Positions 7,203 through 16,102 of a DNA stretch of 22,107 nt are shown here, one piece after another (within the stretch, counting starts at the first letter, position 1; every line of letters starts with the position of its first letter). A program made the translations under genes and the position numbers. Location: the NCBI GenBank assembly GCA_036897625.1, contig JAYMTA010001054.1, positions 1 to 22,107 on the forward strand. Direction: 5' to 3'. Source of the DNA: Pelargonium cotyledonis (taxonomy: Eukaryota > Streptophyta > Magnoliopsida > Geraniales > Geraniaceae). The notes beneath the pieces were generated by a model. That model was not told where the DNA came from. It searched no databases and saw only the letters and a program-made list of their open reading frames with translations.

Positions 7203-7604
7203 CACATGGTCTTGTCATGTAGATAATCAACACAATTTGAGGACTAAAATCATATTTGATCTCCTGGTTGAAGGGCATCATGTCCTACAATATTTCAGAT
7301 GAGCCGATTTGGAGGACAAGTGAAAGATCAGCATCAGATAGCTGGATGGCTAGATTAAGTGGCTGAGGACGCTTGATGGGTTCTGGTTGGGACATGCGGA
7401 GAAGGTGTCACATGGTTATGTCTTCCCAGCATTCATGAAGAATTGGTGATCAAATCCCTCATATTGTGCATACTTGTAGACTAACAGCATGTCCTACAAA
7501 CCCGAGATCAGCCACTCAGTGACCAGGTAAAGATCAGGACTTAACATTCAATTATTCAGTGTCAATTGAAGTGTGAAATTAATTTGATCGTTGGATTAGA
7601 GACA
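7203..7604 (-). promoter_or_regulatory. Distal promoter of gene 4: two CACATG/TGTC modules and an AuxRE
   Basis: CACATGGTCTTGTCAT (7203-7218) and CACATGGTTATGTCTT (7409-7424) lie 206 bp apart, each heading a module with TGTCCTACAA. GAGACA at 7599-7604 gives TGTCTC on the gene strand about 575 nt upstream of the ATG. Confidence 0.5.
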
Positions 7605-7679
7605 ATCTCGAAGCATCTATTATGGTGGGTACAATTCTCAATGACTAAAGGAACTTAACGATATATATATCTTGTTCTG

Positions 7680-7860
7680 TGTTGTTAAACATACTTACAA
7701 TCGTGAAAAAAGTTGGTGGTGTTATTGCCATTTGAAAAATTTCCCGAGAGATGTAGACTATTCTCAAGAGGAAACTACAGTTAAATACCTAGAAGTCTAG
7801 AACCTTGAAAATTTTCAAGTGCAGATACAGGTACGAGTAACTTTGACCTTTCCAATATGA
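7680..7860. repeat. Array-unit distal block between genes 4 and 5
   Basis: Fourth, shortened copy of the GTTAAACATAC block. It is followed directly by the SAUR-relic block at 7870-8240. Confidence 0.55.
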
Positions 7861-7869
7861 AAGAAAGAG

Positions 7870-8240
7870 ACTTCACTCAACTTGTACTTGTAACTTTCTC
7901 GAGAAATTCACATGACTCTAGCTTTACGATTTCTATTTTTACAAAACTGTCATTGCTGATTCTTTTTTTTTTTTCTTTGGTTTCTTACAGCTCTCATGGG
8001 AAGATCATACCTGAATTCCTCCTGAGCCATTACTTAGCAAGTCTTGAAAAGAAGGCAGATTTGGATCTCTCTAAGAAGACAAGTTTTTCACATAACAAGT
8101 CTACTGAAGTTCATGGTATTACTCGCAGCCTGAATAGTTATATAGCTAATTTGTTCGAACAAGTTGACTTGATTTCATTGAACACTTGATGTTTTGAAAC
8201 CCAAGATTCTAATTAGAATAGATCAATGCAATAGACAATA
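7870..8240. repeat. Intergenic block with SAUR relic, copy 2
   Basis: Aligns with 6121-6480 over most of its length, from CTTGTACTTGTAACTTTCTCGAG to TGTTTTGAAACCCAAGATTC. It retains more of the relic SAUR than copy 1 does. Confidence 0.65.
7991..8092 (-). pseudogene. SAUR pseudogene fragment with frameshift
   Basis: On the minus strand, bases 8056-7991 match the core of the array SAURs at about 77% identity with one indel (roughly 48 of 62 aligned bases against genes 1 and 3). Translation gives LPSFQDLLS, then, after a 1-nt frameshift, MAQEEFRYDLPMR. These correspond to QPSFLDLLS and [13 protein letters not shown]. Bases 8062-8092 resemble the upstream VGE-KRF part, joined by an internal deletion. 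There is no start codon, no PKG-AVYVGE motif and no TIPC end. It is a dead SAUR in the same orientation as its neighbours. Confidence 0.7.
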
Positions 8241-8337
8241 GTTCTCTCAGAATAAGTTTCAACTAAACAATGTGAAAAAAAAAATTCATTACATGTAAAA
8301 GGATGTGATAGAAATTGCATTGTTTTCGTTAAGAGTA

Positions 8338-8405
8338 AGTTCCTCAAATGGGTAGACATTTCCTACCCACTTCACTTTTCATCCGAAAAGTCAAAAAAAG
8401 GAACT
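8338..8405 (-). promoter_or_regulatory. Predicted Y-shaped 3'UTR RNA fold, gene 5
   Basis: The outer stem is AGTTCC (8338-8343) with GGAACT (8400-8405). Hairpin 1 is a perfect TGGGTAG (8349-8355) with CTACCCA (8363-8369). Hairpin 2 is a perfect ACTTTTC (8374-8380) with GAAAAGT (8385-8391). The outermost hairpin-1 pair is T-A here and C-G in gene 4, a compensatory double change. Confidence 0.55.
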
Positions 8406-8479
8406 AAAAAATCTACATGACATGAATTTACATTCTCTTCTGAGTTAAAAAAAATACTAGTCTTCCCTACGTATTCTGT

Positions 8480-8746
8480 CTACTGAATCCCAGAAGTGAT
8501 GTTTAAAAAAGTCTCTACATCGCAGGGAATCGTCAAGCCACCCATTGGATGATCAAATCCGAACTCTTCTTCAGCTTTGCTTAGCAGATCAAGAAACGAA
8601 GGCTGGTTCAGATACGACAGTGGGACTACGAATCTTTTCTTCTGCGCCTCTCCAACATAAACTGCTAAAAAGCCTTTTGGCACATCCAAGGCAGACCGGC
8701 GAAGAACCTGTTTTGCAAGAATCACACCAGGTAACCGGAAACCCAT
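8480..8746 (-). CDS. SAUR: SAUR family auxin-responsive protein, array gene 5 (short linker)
   Basis: This is an 88-residue intronless SAUR. The N-terminus [17 protein letters not shown] runs straight into SALDVPKG, lacking six residues of the PNKADSTS linker present in genes 1-4. The SAUR domain itself is complete: [13 protein letters not shown] 21-33, [15 protein letters not shown] 37-51, [14 protein letters not shown] 57-70, LTIPC 71-75. The start is the only ATG aligned with the paralogues and lies 114 nt below a TATA box. The promoter keeps two CACATG motifs, but the distal one has extra bases before TGTCTT. Function is inferred from the family: auxin-responsive inhibitor of PP2C.D phosphatases, promoting cell expansion. 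It represents an older or faster-evolving array member. Confidence 0.94.
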   Translation of the reverse strand: MGFRLPGVILAKQVLRRSALDVPKGFLAVYVGEAQKKRFVVPLSYLNQPSFLDLLSKAEEEFGFDHPMGGLTIPCDVETFLNITSGIQ

Positions 8747-8859
8747 GTTCTATTTTTGGTGTATTTGTCAAGGAAAGAATCAAGAGAAGTGTTGGGATTT
8801 GATTATAGTTGTTATGAACACTTGAGTTGGTTGTGAAATGTGGTTCTAGTTTTAGCACA

Positions 8860-8867
8860 TTTATATA
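8860..8867 (-). promoter_or_regulatory. TATA box of SAUR gene 5
   Basis: The minus strand reads TATATAAA about 114 nt before the ATG at 8746. The leader keeps CACAACCAACTCAAGT. Confidence 0.75.
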
Positions 8868-8960
8868 AAAAATGATCTGTGAAAAATCATTACAAATTTC
8901 AGATTGAGCTGTCACAAAGCATTTGCTGGGGTCTGATATGGGATTAGATCATGAGGGCTT

Positions 8961-9118
8961 CACATGGTATTGTCTTGTAATTAAAATATAATTGTCTATT
9001 GGTTGAAGAACATTGCGTCCTACAAATTTTCAGACATATTCATAACCCTGTTGAAGATCAACACTGCATTATGTTACGCTGATGTAAATGGATTCACATG
9101 GTTGATGGATCTGTCTTC
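8961..9118 (-). promoter_or_regulatory. Diverged CACATG/TGTCTT modules of gene 5
   Basis: CACATGGTATTGTCTT lies at 8961-8976. A second CACATGG starts at 9095, with TGTCTT only at 9113-9118, so the spacing has grown by about 8 nt and the modules are only 134 bp apart. TGTCCTAC has become CGTCCTAC in the proximal module (near 9017). No GAGACA is seen further out. Confidence 0.4.
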
Positions 9119-9468
9119 AAAGCATGCATTGAAGCTTGATGTCTGAAATCTCATATTTTGTGTCTGTTTGTTGACAAACAAAATGTCAATGGTCAAGCTA
9201 GTCAATTAGACGAATTCTTGCAAGACCAACTGTCAATTTTTAGCTACTATTGATCTCGCTTTCATGATCATAGATTGAGTTTTAAGTAAACATCGTCTTT
9301 ATGTAGTTCATTTCATTTTAACACTTATTGCAGTTTTGGAAAATAAAAGAAAGAGAACAATGAAACACAAATACGATTAGAGAAATGTATTTTCTTTACT
9401 CACTGTGTTGGCGTATACATATACAAAAATGTCTATAAACTTTGTGGCTTTTTGCTTCTTTATTATAC

Positions 9469-9750
9469 TCATAAGCTATTTAACCGAGAAGTGACTTGAA
9501 GAAATGTGTCTTCTCGACAGGGAATTGTCAAGCCACCCATTGGATGATTGAACCCGAACTCTTCTTCAGCTTTGTGGAGCAACTCTAGAAACAAAGGCTG
9601 ATGCAAATACGACACAGGAACCACAAACCTCTTCTTCTGGCTCTCTCCAACGTACACAGCAAAGAAGCCTCTCGGCACATCTTGAGGACTAGACTGGCAT
9701 ATTACTTTCTTGGCATTAGCAAGAACCGCACCTGGTAAGCGAATACCCAT
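9469..9750 (-). CDS. SAUR: SAUR family auxin-responsive protein, gene 6
   Basis: This is a 93-residue intronless SAUR, diverged from the array copies. The N-terminus is [21 protein letters not shown]. The domain is [13 protein letters not shown] (24-36), [16 protein letters not shown] (39-54), [17 protein letters not shown] (57-73), LTIPC (74-78) and a final TSRLNSL. All core motifs are intact. The TATA box is at 9865-9875. It lacks the Y-shaped 3' fold of genes 1-5, and its promoter is not clearly homologous to theirs, although CACATG (9975-9980) and a TGTCTC auxin element (minus strand, 10137-10142) are present. It is the last minus-strand member and is divergent to the gene at 11663. Role inferred from the family: auxin-induced growth regulator acting through PP2C.D phosphatases. 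Confidence 0.94.
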   Translation of the reverse strand: MGIRLPGAVLANAKKVICQSSPQDVPRGFFAVYVGESQKKRFVVPVSYLHQPLFLELLHKAEEEFGFNHPMGGLTIPCREDTFLQVTSRLNSL

Positions 9751-9864
9751 TATTCAGATTCAAGGAATAGGAACTTTAGAAGAGTTTTCGAGATTCGGGT
9801 TCTTGCAAAAAAAATTAGTTGTGATGCTGAACTGGCTGTGACCATTACATGCTTGTGTTGTGTG

Positions 9865-9875
9865 TTTTTATATAG
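9865..9875 (-). promoter_or_regulatory. TATA box of SAUR gene 6
   Basis: The minus strand reads CTATATAAAAA, a strong plant TATA box, about 115 nt before the ATG at 9750. Confidence 0.75.
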
Positions 9876-9974
9876 GTGCAATGGAGAGTACATAAATTTG
9901 GTACTTGTTCAAGATCCTCCACAAGCTAAGGTGAGTGGTTCATAGCCATGAATGTGTAAAGATCATGAAATCAT

Positions 9975-10142
9975 CACATGTTTTTGTTTTGGATATGAAA
10001 AGCAAAGATTGGGATTTGACAACCAAGTTGTGACCATTTGTTTGATGAAACCCAGGAACAGATTGGGATTGAACTGGAAATACTTGGTGGTGAGTGATGT
10101 GCACAACTAAATGGCCCATTGATATGGGACATGGTTGAGACA
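9975..10142 (-). promoter_or_regulatory. CACATG E-box and TGTCTC AuxRE upstream of gene 6
   Basis: CACATG at 9975-9980 is followed by TTTTTGTTTT, a possible degraded form of the array's CACATGGTTTTGTCTT. GAGACA at 10137-10142 is the canonical auxin response element TGTCTC on the gene's strand, about 390 nt upstream of the ATG. Confidence 0.35.
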
Positions 10143-10347
10143 TATAGGTCTTCAAAAATTTGAGGACTAGTAGTGTTCAACTTGAAATTCTCTGGCTCAT
10201 CTTTGAAGTTGTGTTGTATAGGGCATGAGATTTGGGTACAGGTAGGCACAAAATGAGTTTTGATCCACCAATCTTTCAATAAATGCTTGAGGAACAATAG
10301 ACAATACCATGTGATATTCCAAACCCTAATAGGCTATATTTTGAGCA

Positions 10348-10358
10348 GTGGGTCCCAC
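10348..10358. promoter_or_regulatory. GTGGGTCCCAC palindrome (TCP-type site)
   Basis: A perfect palindrome containing both GTGGGNCC and GGNCCCAC, the consensus sites of plant TCP factors. It lies between divergent genes 6 and 7, about 600 bp from gene 6's ATG and 1.3 kb from gene 7's. Confidence 0.4.
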
Positions 10359-10577
10359 CAAGTTTCCCTCTCTACAGGACATGCCAAAATCATAGGGGAT
10401 CTCGTCGAATTTGACACCTGTGTATTGATCGGGAGGTCTGATTTACCTACGAAGAGGTTGTATAACGAAAACAAAAAAAGTAGTCGGAGAGGAGTTTCGT
10501 TCCCTCTAAAACTCTTCTTCGATGCTATAAGTAGCTATTTGAAGTAGAGATTACAAAAATATTCCTACGCTCAAGTG

Positions 10578-10750
10578 CATAAGCTAAATAAACATAAGAT
10601 GTCGTGTTAAAACTCTTCTTCGACACTCAAGTATGTTTGTGTGGTGGGGAGCTTATGAAGATTTTTTAGAGGTTAAAAAAAAAAGAAAAAATTATGCTGA
10701 AGTCAGTTGTCAAACATAAGCTAAATATACATAAGAAATCGTGTAAAACT
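10578..10750. repeat. Short direct repeats in the gene 6-gene 7 spacer
   Basis: CATAAGCTAAATAAACATAAG near 10578 recurs as CATAAGCTAAATATACATAAG near 10715, each followed by a TCGTGT(T)AAAACT-like tail. AAAACTCTTCTTCGA also occurs near 10508 and 10609. No coding content is seen in 10300-11460. Confidence 0.55.
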
Positions 10751-10990
10751 ATTTAAACTTCTAAAGCCAAATTAGGAAAAAAAAAAAGTGAATTATATTT
10801 GTTTTTTAAAATTGAAAAATGACTAAAACGGGTCCAAAATACAAGTACAACCTATGAAAGGGTAAGACCAAGTTTTTATGCTATAAGTTTGTTTCGTTTG
10901 AATTGTGTGAATTTCATTTCATTCTAGTGTCGTTAAAGTTGAAACCAAATAATATCTCTTGTTTAAAGATGTTAGGATTTATATTATGTC

Positions 10991-11246
10991 ATGTCATCCA
11001 TTGGATGAGGATGAGGGTGTCCTCAAGGTCAGTCCTTAAGTAAACGACAAAGTAAAGCTTTTCTTCTTTTTTTTTATTTTTTTGTTTATTAAACCGTTTT
11101 GTTTGAATTTTACTAATATCAATACAATCTCAATAATTTCTTGTCTTCAACATCCTTAAGATTTTGAATATACCTCATGTCGACCCTTTGACAAAGGCAT
11201 TCTCAAGGTAAGTCCCTAGGCACACGGCAAAGCTAAGTTTTCTTGT
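10991..11246. repeat. Diverged direct repeat upstream of gene 7
   Basis: The segment 10991-11065 (CTCAAGGTCAGTCCTTAAG, then ACGACAAAGTAAAGC and TTTTCTT) recurs at about 11175-11246 (CTCAAGGTAAGTCCCTAGG, then ACGGCAAAGCTAAG and TTTTCTT). It is probably a dispersed non-coding repeat. I cannot assign a family. Confidence 0.5.
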
Positions 11247-11340
11247 TTATTAATCCGATTATACATATTTTAGTTACCGTTGAAATTAAGTGAGAATATA
11301 ATATCACAATTTTGAAGTTGAAAAAAAATGATATCTCAAG

Positions 11341-11363
11341 GTGGGTCCCCTGAAAGGCCCACA
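11341..11363 (+). promoter_or_regulatory. TCP-type motif pair upstream of gene 7
   Basis: GTGGGTCC at 11341-11348 matches the GTGGGNCC TCP consensus, and GGCCCAC at 11357-11363 resembles the other orientation. They lie about 220-240 bp upstream of the TATA box. TCP regulation of SAUR genes is known in plants; its use here is inference. Confidence 0.35.
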
Positions 11364-11582
11364 TATATCTCACATTCCATTTTGCTTTCTTAGTCATGAT
11401 CCAAAACTAGGACCACAACAAACATAGCTCTTCACATTCTCTCAAAGGTCACAACCCACAAGCCATAGTGTCTCAACCTCTTGATAACAACTCCAAAATC
11501 AAAACATGCGACTCTCCAAAGCAAATGCCCCAAAACCACTCACTCCATATTCCCCAAGATTTTTCCACAACTCCTCCACATC

Positions 11583-11590
11583 TATATATA
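11583..11590 (+). promoter_or_regulatory. TATA box of SAUR gene 7
   Basis: TATATATA about 75 nt before the ATG at 11663. It lies inside an upstream in-frame extension starting at 11468, which shows that the extension is promoter rather than coding. Confidence 0.75.
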
Positions 11591-11662
11591 CAACACACAC
11601 TAAAAGTCCTCACAAAAACCATTACACCCAAATCCCATCCTTCAACCCTCCAAGCTTCTTCC

Positions 11663-11944
11663 ATGGCTATGAAACAACTTCTTCTCAACTCGATTTCGGC
11701 CTCGAAAAAAGCAACTTCAAGATCATCAAATGTGCCCCCCAAAGGCCATTGTGTGGTGTATGTGGGAGAGAACCAAAAGAAGAGGTTCATAATTCCATTG
11801 TCATTGTTGAACCAACCTTCATTTCAAGAGTTGCTAAGGAGAGTTGGGGAGGAATTTGGGTTTAGCCATCCAATGGGTGGTCTCACAATTCCTTGTAGAG
11901 AAGATGTTTTTGTTGATCTCACATCAAGCTTGATTGGCTCATGA
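11663..11944 (+). CDS. SAUR: SAUR family auxin-responsive protein, gene 7
   Basis: This is a 93-residue intronless SAUR. A basic, Ser-rich N-terminus ([22 protein letters not shown]) is followed by [12 protein letters not shown] (25-36), [16 protein letters not shown] (39-54), [17 protein letters not shown] (57-73), LTIPC (74-78) and DLTSSLIGS. The usual AEEEFG is VGEEFG. The frame is open back to 11468, but a TATA box lies at 11583-11590, so the ATG at 11663 (context TTCCATGGCT) is the start and the leader is about 45 nt. It is divergently oriented to gene 6 and belongs to a different SAUR subclade (PKGHxxVYVGE) from the array. Two TCP-type motifs lie upstream. Expected role: auxin- and growth-regulated PP2C.D inhibitor, by family. 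Confidence 0.94.
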   Translation: MAMKQLLLNSISASKKATSRSSNVPPKGHCVVYVGENQKKRFIIPLSLLNQPSFQELLRRVGEEFGFSHPMGGLTIPCREDVFVDLTSSLIGS

Positions 11945-12168
11945 TTTTTTTTGTGACATGTATAGTAGAAGAAGTTAGTTGGCAAATAATGGGTAGTTTT
12001 GTGTGCATTTACATTTTTTTTTTCTCTTGTAAAAGAGTTGTGGTGTGAAAAGTCCTCGCACAAGTGACATTGTGAAGTTGTGATTCAAAATTGAATGAAC
12101 CAACATTTTTGTGAACAAAATTTAGGCTAAAATGTACATGTGGTCAATGAATGAGGGAAAGAATATAG

Positions 12169-12578
12169 CCCAATCCACATAACCCTCCTTAAAGGCCCAA
12201 TTCGAAACAAGTAATAGGTCTTTCTAGTCTACTCGTCTTACGAATAAATACTAAATATCAAGCATTCAACACGACGAAAAGAAGAAATCCAAGTTTAGGC
12301 CTGCAAGACGAGCAAAACTATTAGCTCGCTTAATAGGTCATAGCTTAAAATTGTGCGTTGAAAATTGAGTTTTCTACTAGTGAGACGAACGAAATGAACC
12401 GTACTAATATTTCGTATTTGTTTCAATTGTACTAACACTTAAAATTAATGTAAGTTTATATTTTCACGCCTTCGTTGAAAGAGCCCAACCCAATTCATTT
12501 GCCCTCCTTAGAGGCCCAATCCCAAACAAGTATTGTGCATTTCTTGTCTACTCGTCATACGAGTGTGACTAAATATCG
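12169..12578. repeat. Direct repeat pair in the gene 7 3' flank
   Basis: About 92 bases at 12169-12260 recur, diverged, at 12484-12578. Shared words include CCCTCCTTA-AGGCCCAAT, AAACAAGTA, and TCTACTCGTC(T/A)TACGA, then CTAAATATC. No gene is seen. This is probably a dispersed repeat or an old local duplication. Confidence 0.6.
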
Positions 12579-12599
12579 ATGTGAAAGTTAAATATATAT

Positions 12600-13400
12600 T
12601 AAATTAGTCAATTTGAATCCAATCCGATCATAAAACGAGTCGGATTACAGCATTACACAATCTGTTTATGACCGAATTGACACAACATGACGGGTATCAT
12701 GTTTAAATAATTGGTTCAAAATTACATAACTGAATCCGATACATTTGACCCGTTTAGTCATTTCCTACATAATATATTTGTAAAATTATAATTTTACCAT
12801 TTAATGAGCATATCAATATACGGGTTGCACGGGTTCATACATGACCATCTTAGCATTAATGGACTCAATACAAGTACGAATCGATTATTATACAAACTGA
12901 GATGAAAATTAAATAAACTAACGTCGAAATTATTTAAATTTGTGTCGTATTCATCGTTAGTTGTATTTGTGTTTACGCGTGAAGCTTTTCACTTCACGCT
13001 TACTGCTCCATTACACGAATTTTTGGGAAGATTTGTTGGTCTCACTCTCACATCAAATTTTCCTCAATGGTTTCAACAGTACATTTCAATAATTTTGAGG
13101 ACCCAATTGTCTGGTACTTGCATTTCCTTTCAAGCCAATTGTTTTATTGCGATTGGATTGCATGTGTATAGGAGTGACAGTTCGTATTTGCGTGTCATGT
13201 TCACTACTAAATTATTAAACGGGCAGAGATATATGACACATACACGACACTGAAGGTGGCAATTTCGAGTTTCTAATCGGGTTGATAGAGCTAACCCGAA
13301 CCCAACCCTCGAGAACTCCAAGTTCATCCAAGTTTTGGACGGCAAATCGGGTCGAGCTCCACAATTCATGCATAAATTAGCTGATTTTTCAAATGATCGT
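12600..13400. repeat. Degenerate intergenic repeat, possible transposon remnant
   Basis: Contains phrases common in decayed plant dispersed repeats (ACGGGTTGCACGGGTTCATAC near 12820, GACCCGTTTAG near 12748, AACGGGCAGA near 13218, ACACGACAC near 13240). It also has a perfect 8-bp stem GCGTGAAG/CTTCACGC at 12977-12999. No terminal repeats, target duplication or coding frame can be defined. Confidence 0.25.
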
Positions 13401-15400
13401 GACATGAACCGATCTGATCAGTCAAATCAATGAAACTGCTGCAGATTCCCTCACCGGACTGTTCGAATCTTTTTGTCTGATACTTCCCTTAACGATAGAA
13501 TCATTGCCCATAAATGCTCTCCTTTTGAATCTTTTGACCCATCCATTGCATGCTTAGAAGATCTAAAGATAGATACATGGCAATGAGCTAGAACTCATGA
13601 ATTCATGCATAGGAATTCACACAAGTTAGCTCTAAATCCATGCAAGATTTTGAGGTATTATATATTTGGTAAATTATGAAGTAGAGGTTGTAATTACATT
13701 GATGGTTCAAATATTTGGAATCATGACACACTCTCACAGGTCCTTACTATGTTTTCTTTACAAGGAAGGAGAGTTGATGGGGGCAAGAGTAACATGGCCT
13801 TCATGTGCTCTACAATGGCTTGTCACTTTCAATGTACTACAAAGAAAATCCCCCATTTGATTTTCTTTTCTTTTCTCTTTTCATTTTCTAGGCTACCAAT
13901 CATTCTGTGTCACAGAACATGGCAGGGCTTCTTCCTAAGATGGGGAACCTTTTTATAAATATTCCTTTTTTTCTTTCTATTTTACATGTTTTTATTCGTG
14001 TTTTAAAACTCGAACCAGAAGTTCGTATGAATATTGTTATGAATGTATAACTTCGTTTAGCTTAATCGGTTTAATTAGTTGGTTAGTCAATTCGATGTCA
14101 TGTTGCCGCGTTTTCGTTATGATCAATCTAAATAATTTAAGCATTAGGTTTGATTGACCCGGATTTTTCATTAAATAGTTCAACTAAATATCAAGTTTTG
14201 ATTATTTGCGTTTAAAGGAGAGAACTAGCTATCTTATGTTGTGTAGCTCAACTGATCAAAAGAATTATCTAGTTTTGATTGAACTGATCAAATTAGTTAC
14301 TCCAATTTGAGGGTGAACACGAAATTCTATGTGGTATATTTTCATTAAAGATCGAAGAACGTTTGTGCTGCTCTATGTGGTTTAGAATTTGTTTTAAGAC
14401 AATGTCGTTGTCTTAAAAGCATAAATGAGGTTGCGCATAAAGTAGACTTGTTAGCAACCTCTATCTTAGTTTGAAACTAAATAAGACAATCATCTTAATG
14501 GGTTTACTAAAAAAATAAAAAGACGGTAAATTTTTTGCGGTGATGAAATATTACGACTAGTGACATTTTAACAACAGTTGACAATTTAGATATGAACCTG
14601 CAGGAACCTGATTCGGCTTTGGCTTGAACCAAAACTCATACAATTCAGCATATTTTATGCTCAAAATCTAAAACCCGAAATATTTTCGAATCGAGTTAAG
14701 GCATCTGATTTGTTAACTCTAATCCTAACCCCTAGCATTCTCATTTGAAGGTACATATTCTCTCATTGAATAGTAAAAACAAATTTGTGTGGTCATCTCC
14801 AAGTCTAAAAGATGGTAAGCAACAACTTGTTTACAATCTCACCTTGAGGATAAACACTTGAAAATCTATCTCTTACTCAAGCAAACCCTACCAAATAGTA
14901 ACTATATATATTTATCATCATTCACATGTCAAGATTTTCAATAAAGTTCATAGGTATATTTGCTTTCAATTATGTTTCAAGCCTTCACTCTAATCAAGAT
15001 CCTGCCTTTGCAAAGATGATGATGCAATGACTTCTTAAAGAGGTAGAGGAAAACAAAAAGAGAAGAAAGTATTGATGAACAATGCCATATCATGAAGTGC
15101 AATAAATCTTGCTTTTTGCACATCAATTTCTCAGCCTTAGAACATGGAGCCAAGGCTAAACAAGATACAAGTGGTGCACATTTGAAGTAGAAATTTTCTA
15201 TTTTGGTGGTGGTGGTTTCATCAGGACCACCACATGGAGTGATCCCCCCACATATAATTCTCTGCTCCACCAAATAACACAGATGTCGGAGCTAGCCCCA
15301 GTGTACGAGACTTTCATCATTACAGCATGTGAGAACAGTCGTCTCGATGTGAGGTTGTTACTTTTAGTTGAACTTGTAACTTTGAGGTCATCTATGAGAC
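13400..15400. other. Intergenic stretch without a recognisable gene
   Basis: AT-rich sequence. Open frames here are short and lack ATG starts or family motifs. The most coding-like stretch (minus strand, ~14977-15273) has no ATG in frame for its cysteine-containing half. Nothing else can be supported. Confidence 0.5.
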
Positions 15401-15418
15401 GATAACTTTGTTGTTGGT

Positions 15419-16070
15419 TGTTGCGTTAGGACTGTTTTTTAGTAAATATAACCATGTTCTCTCATTGTTGTGGTATTTGATAATAGTTATTAATGTACGT
15501 TGATTTCACATACATTTGTAGAGAAATTACCTTTACGTGGTCTATATATTGACGTCAAGACTGGCCCTCCAAGTAAAAACATAATAGTGTGGTTTTATCA
15601 TCTGTGGTATTTAAGAATATTCGTTTATTTATCTAGATTTCTCATGCTATAGCAAAAAGACTGTTTTCTTTACTCGAACTTGCGGTCTGATCAAGTCACA
15701 TGTAAAGTATCAACTTTTTTTGTTGCGTCAAGACTGGCTCTCAGAGTTAATTTAATTGTGTTTTGTCATCACTGTGACATATGATAATAGTAATTTGGGT
15801 CACATACTAAATTTTACGGAGAGGTTACAGGAACTCGTGATCTCAATATTACATGAAAAGACAACAATTATATTGTTGCGCCGAGACTCACTTTTCAACT
15901 AAGTCTAACAACATTCTCTTATTATTGTAGTATCTAAGAATAATCATTTTCATACGTACGTGAATTTCACATCCTACTATGAAAATTGCTCTTTTACTCG
16001 AACACATGACCCTTCACACAATATAATTTTATTGGTGCCCTCTAACTCACCGTCCAAGTAAGCCCAATCT
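15419..16070. repeat. Degenerate tandem repeat, about five units of ~130-170 bp
   Basis: A TTGTTGCGTCAAGACTGGC-like word recurs at about 15419, 15548, 15721, 15874 and 16031 with decreasing similarity. A second word, TGTGGTATTTGATAATAG-like, recurs in step at about 15468, 15603, 15772 and 15925. Two words keeping the same phase show true tandem units rather than chance. No coding potential is seen. Confidence 0.6.
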
Positions 16071-16102
16071 TTTTTTCTTTTTTTCTTTTTTGAAGAAAAA
16101 TA

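Noticed and set aside
7857..8189. Plus-strand open frame of 110 codons, with a splice-acceptor-like TTTCTTACAG inside
   Set aside because: Its second half is the antisense of the SAUR pseudogene at 7991-8092, so the frame is best explained as a by-product. No partner exon or donor was identified.
9459..9464. AATAAA on the minus strand after gene 6
   Set aside because: It lies only about 5 nt past the stop codon, too close to assign as the working poly(A) signal without transcript data.
10260..10300. Weak resemblance of IHQSFNKCLRNN (plus strand) to the [15 protein letters not shown] segment
   Set aside because: Only a few residues match, there is no other SAUR motif nearby, and the base alignment needs several gaps.
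11468..11662. 65-codon upstream extension of gene 7
   Set aside because: A TATATATA box lies inside it at 11583-11590, so it is promoter and leader.
12942..13253. Plus-strand open frame of about 100 codons
   Set aside because: It begins with GTG, lacks family motifs and lies in decayed repeat-like sequence.
13666..13860. Plus-strand open frame
   Set aside because: It starts at TTG, has no motif and no promoter context.
14977..15273. Open frame with several cysteines on the minus strand
   Set aside because: Its first codon is TTG, and an in-frame TAG lies shortly upstream with no ATG between. The first real ATG falls about half-way in. No signal peptide or family motif was recognised.
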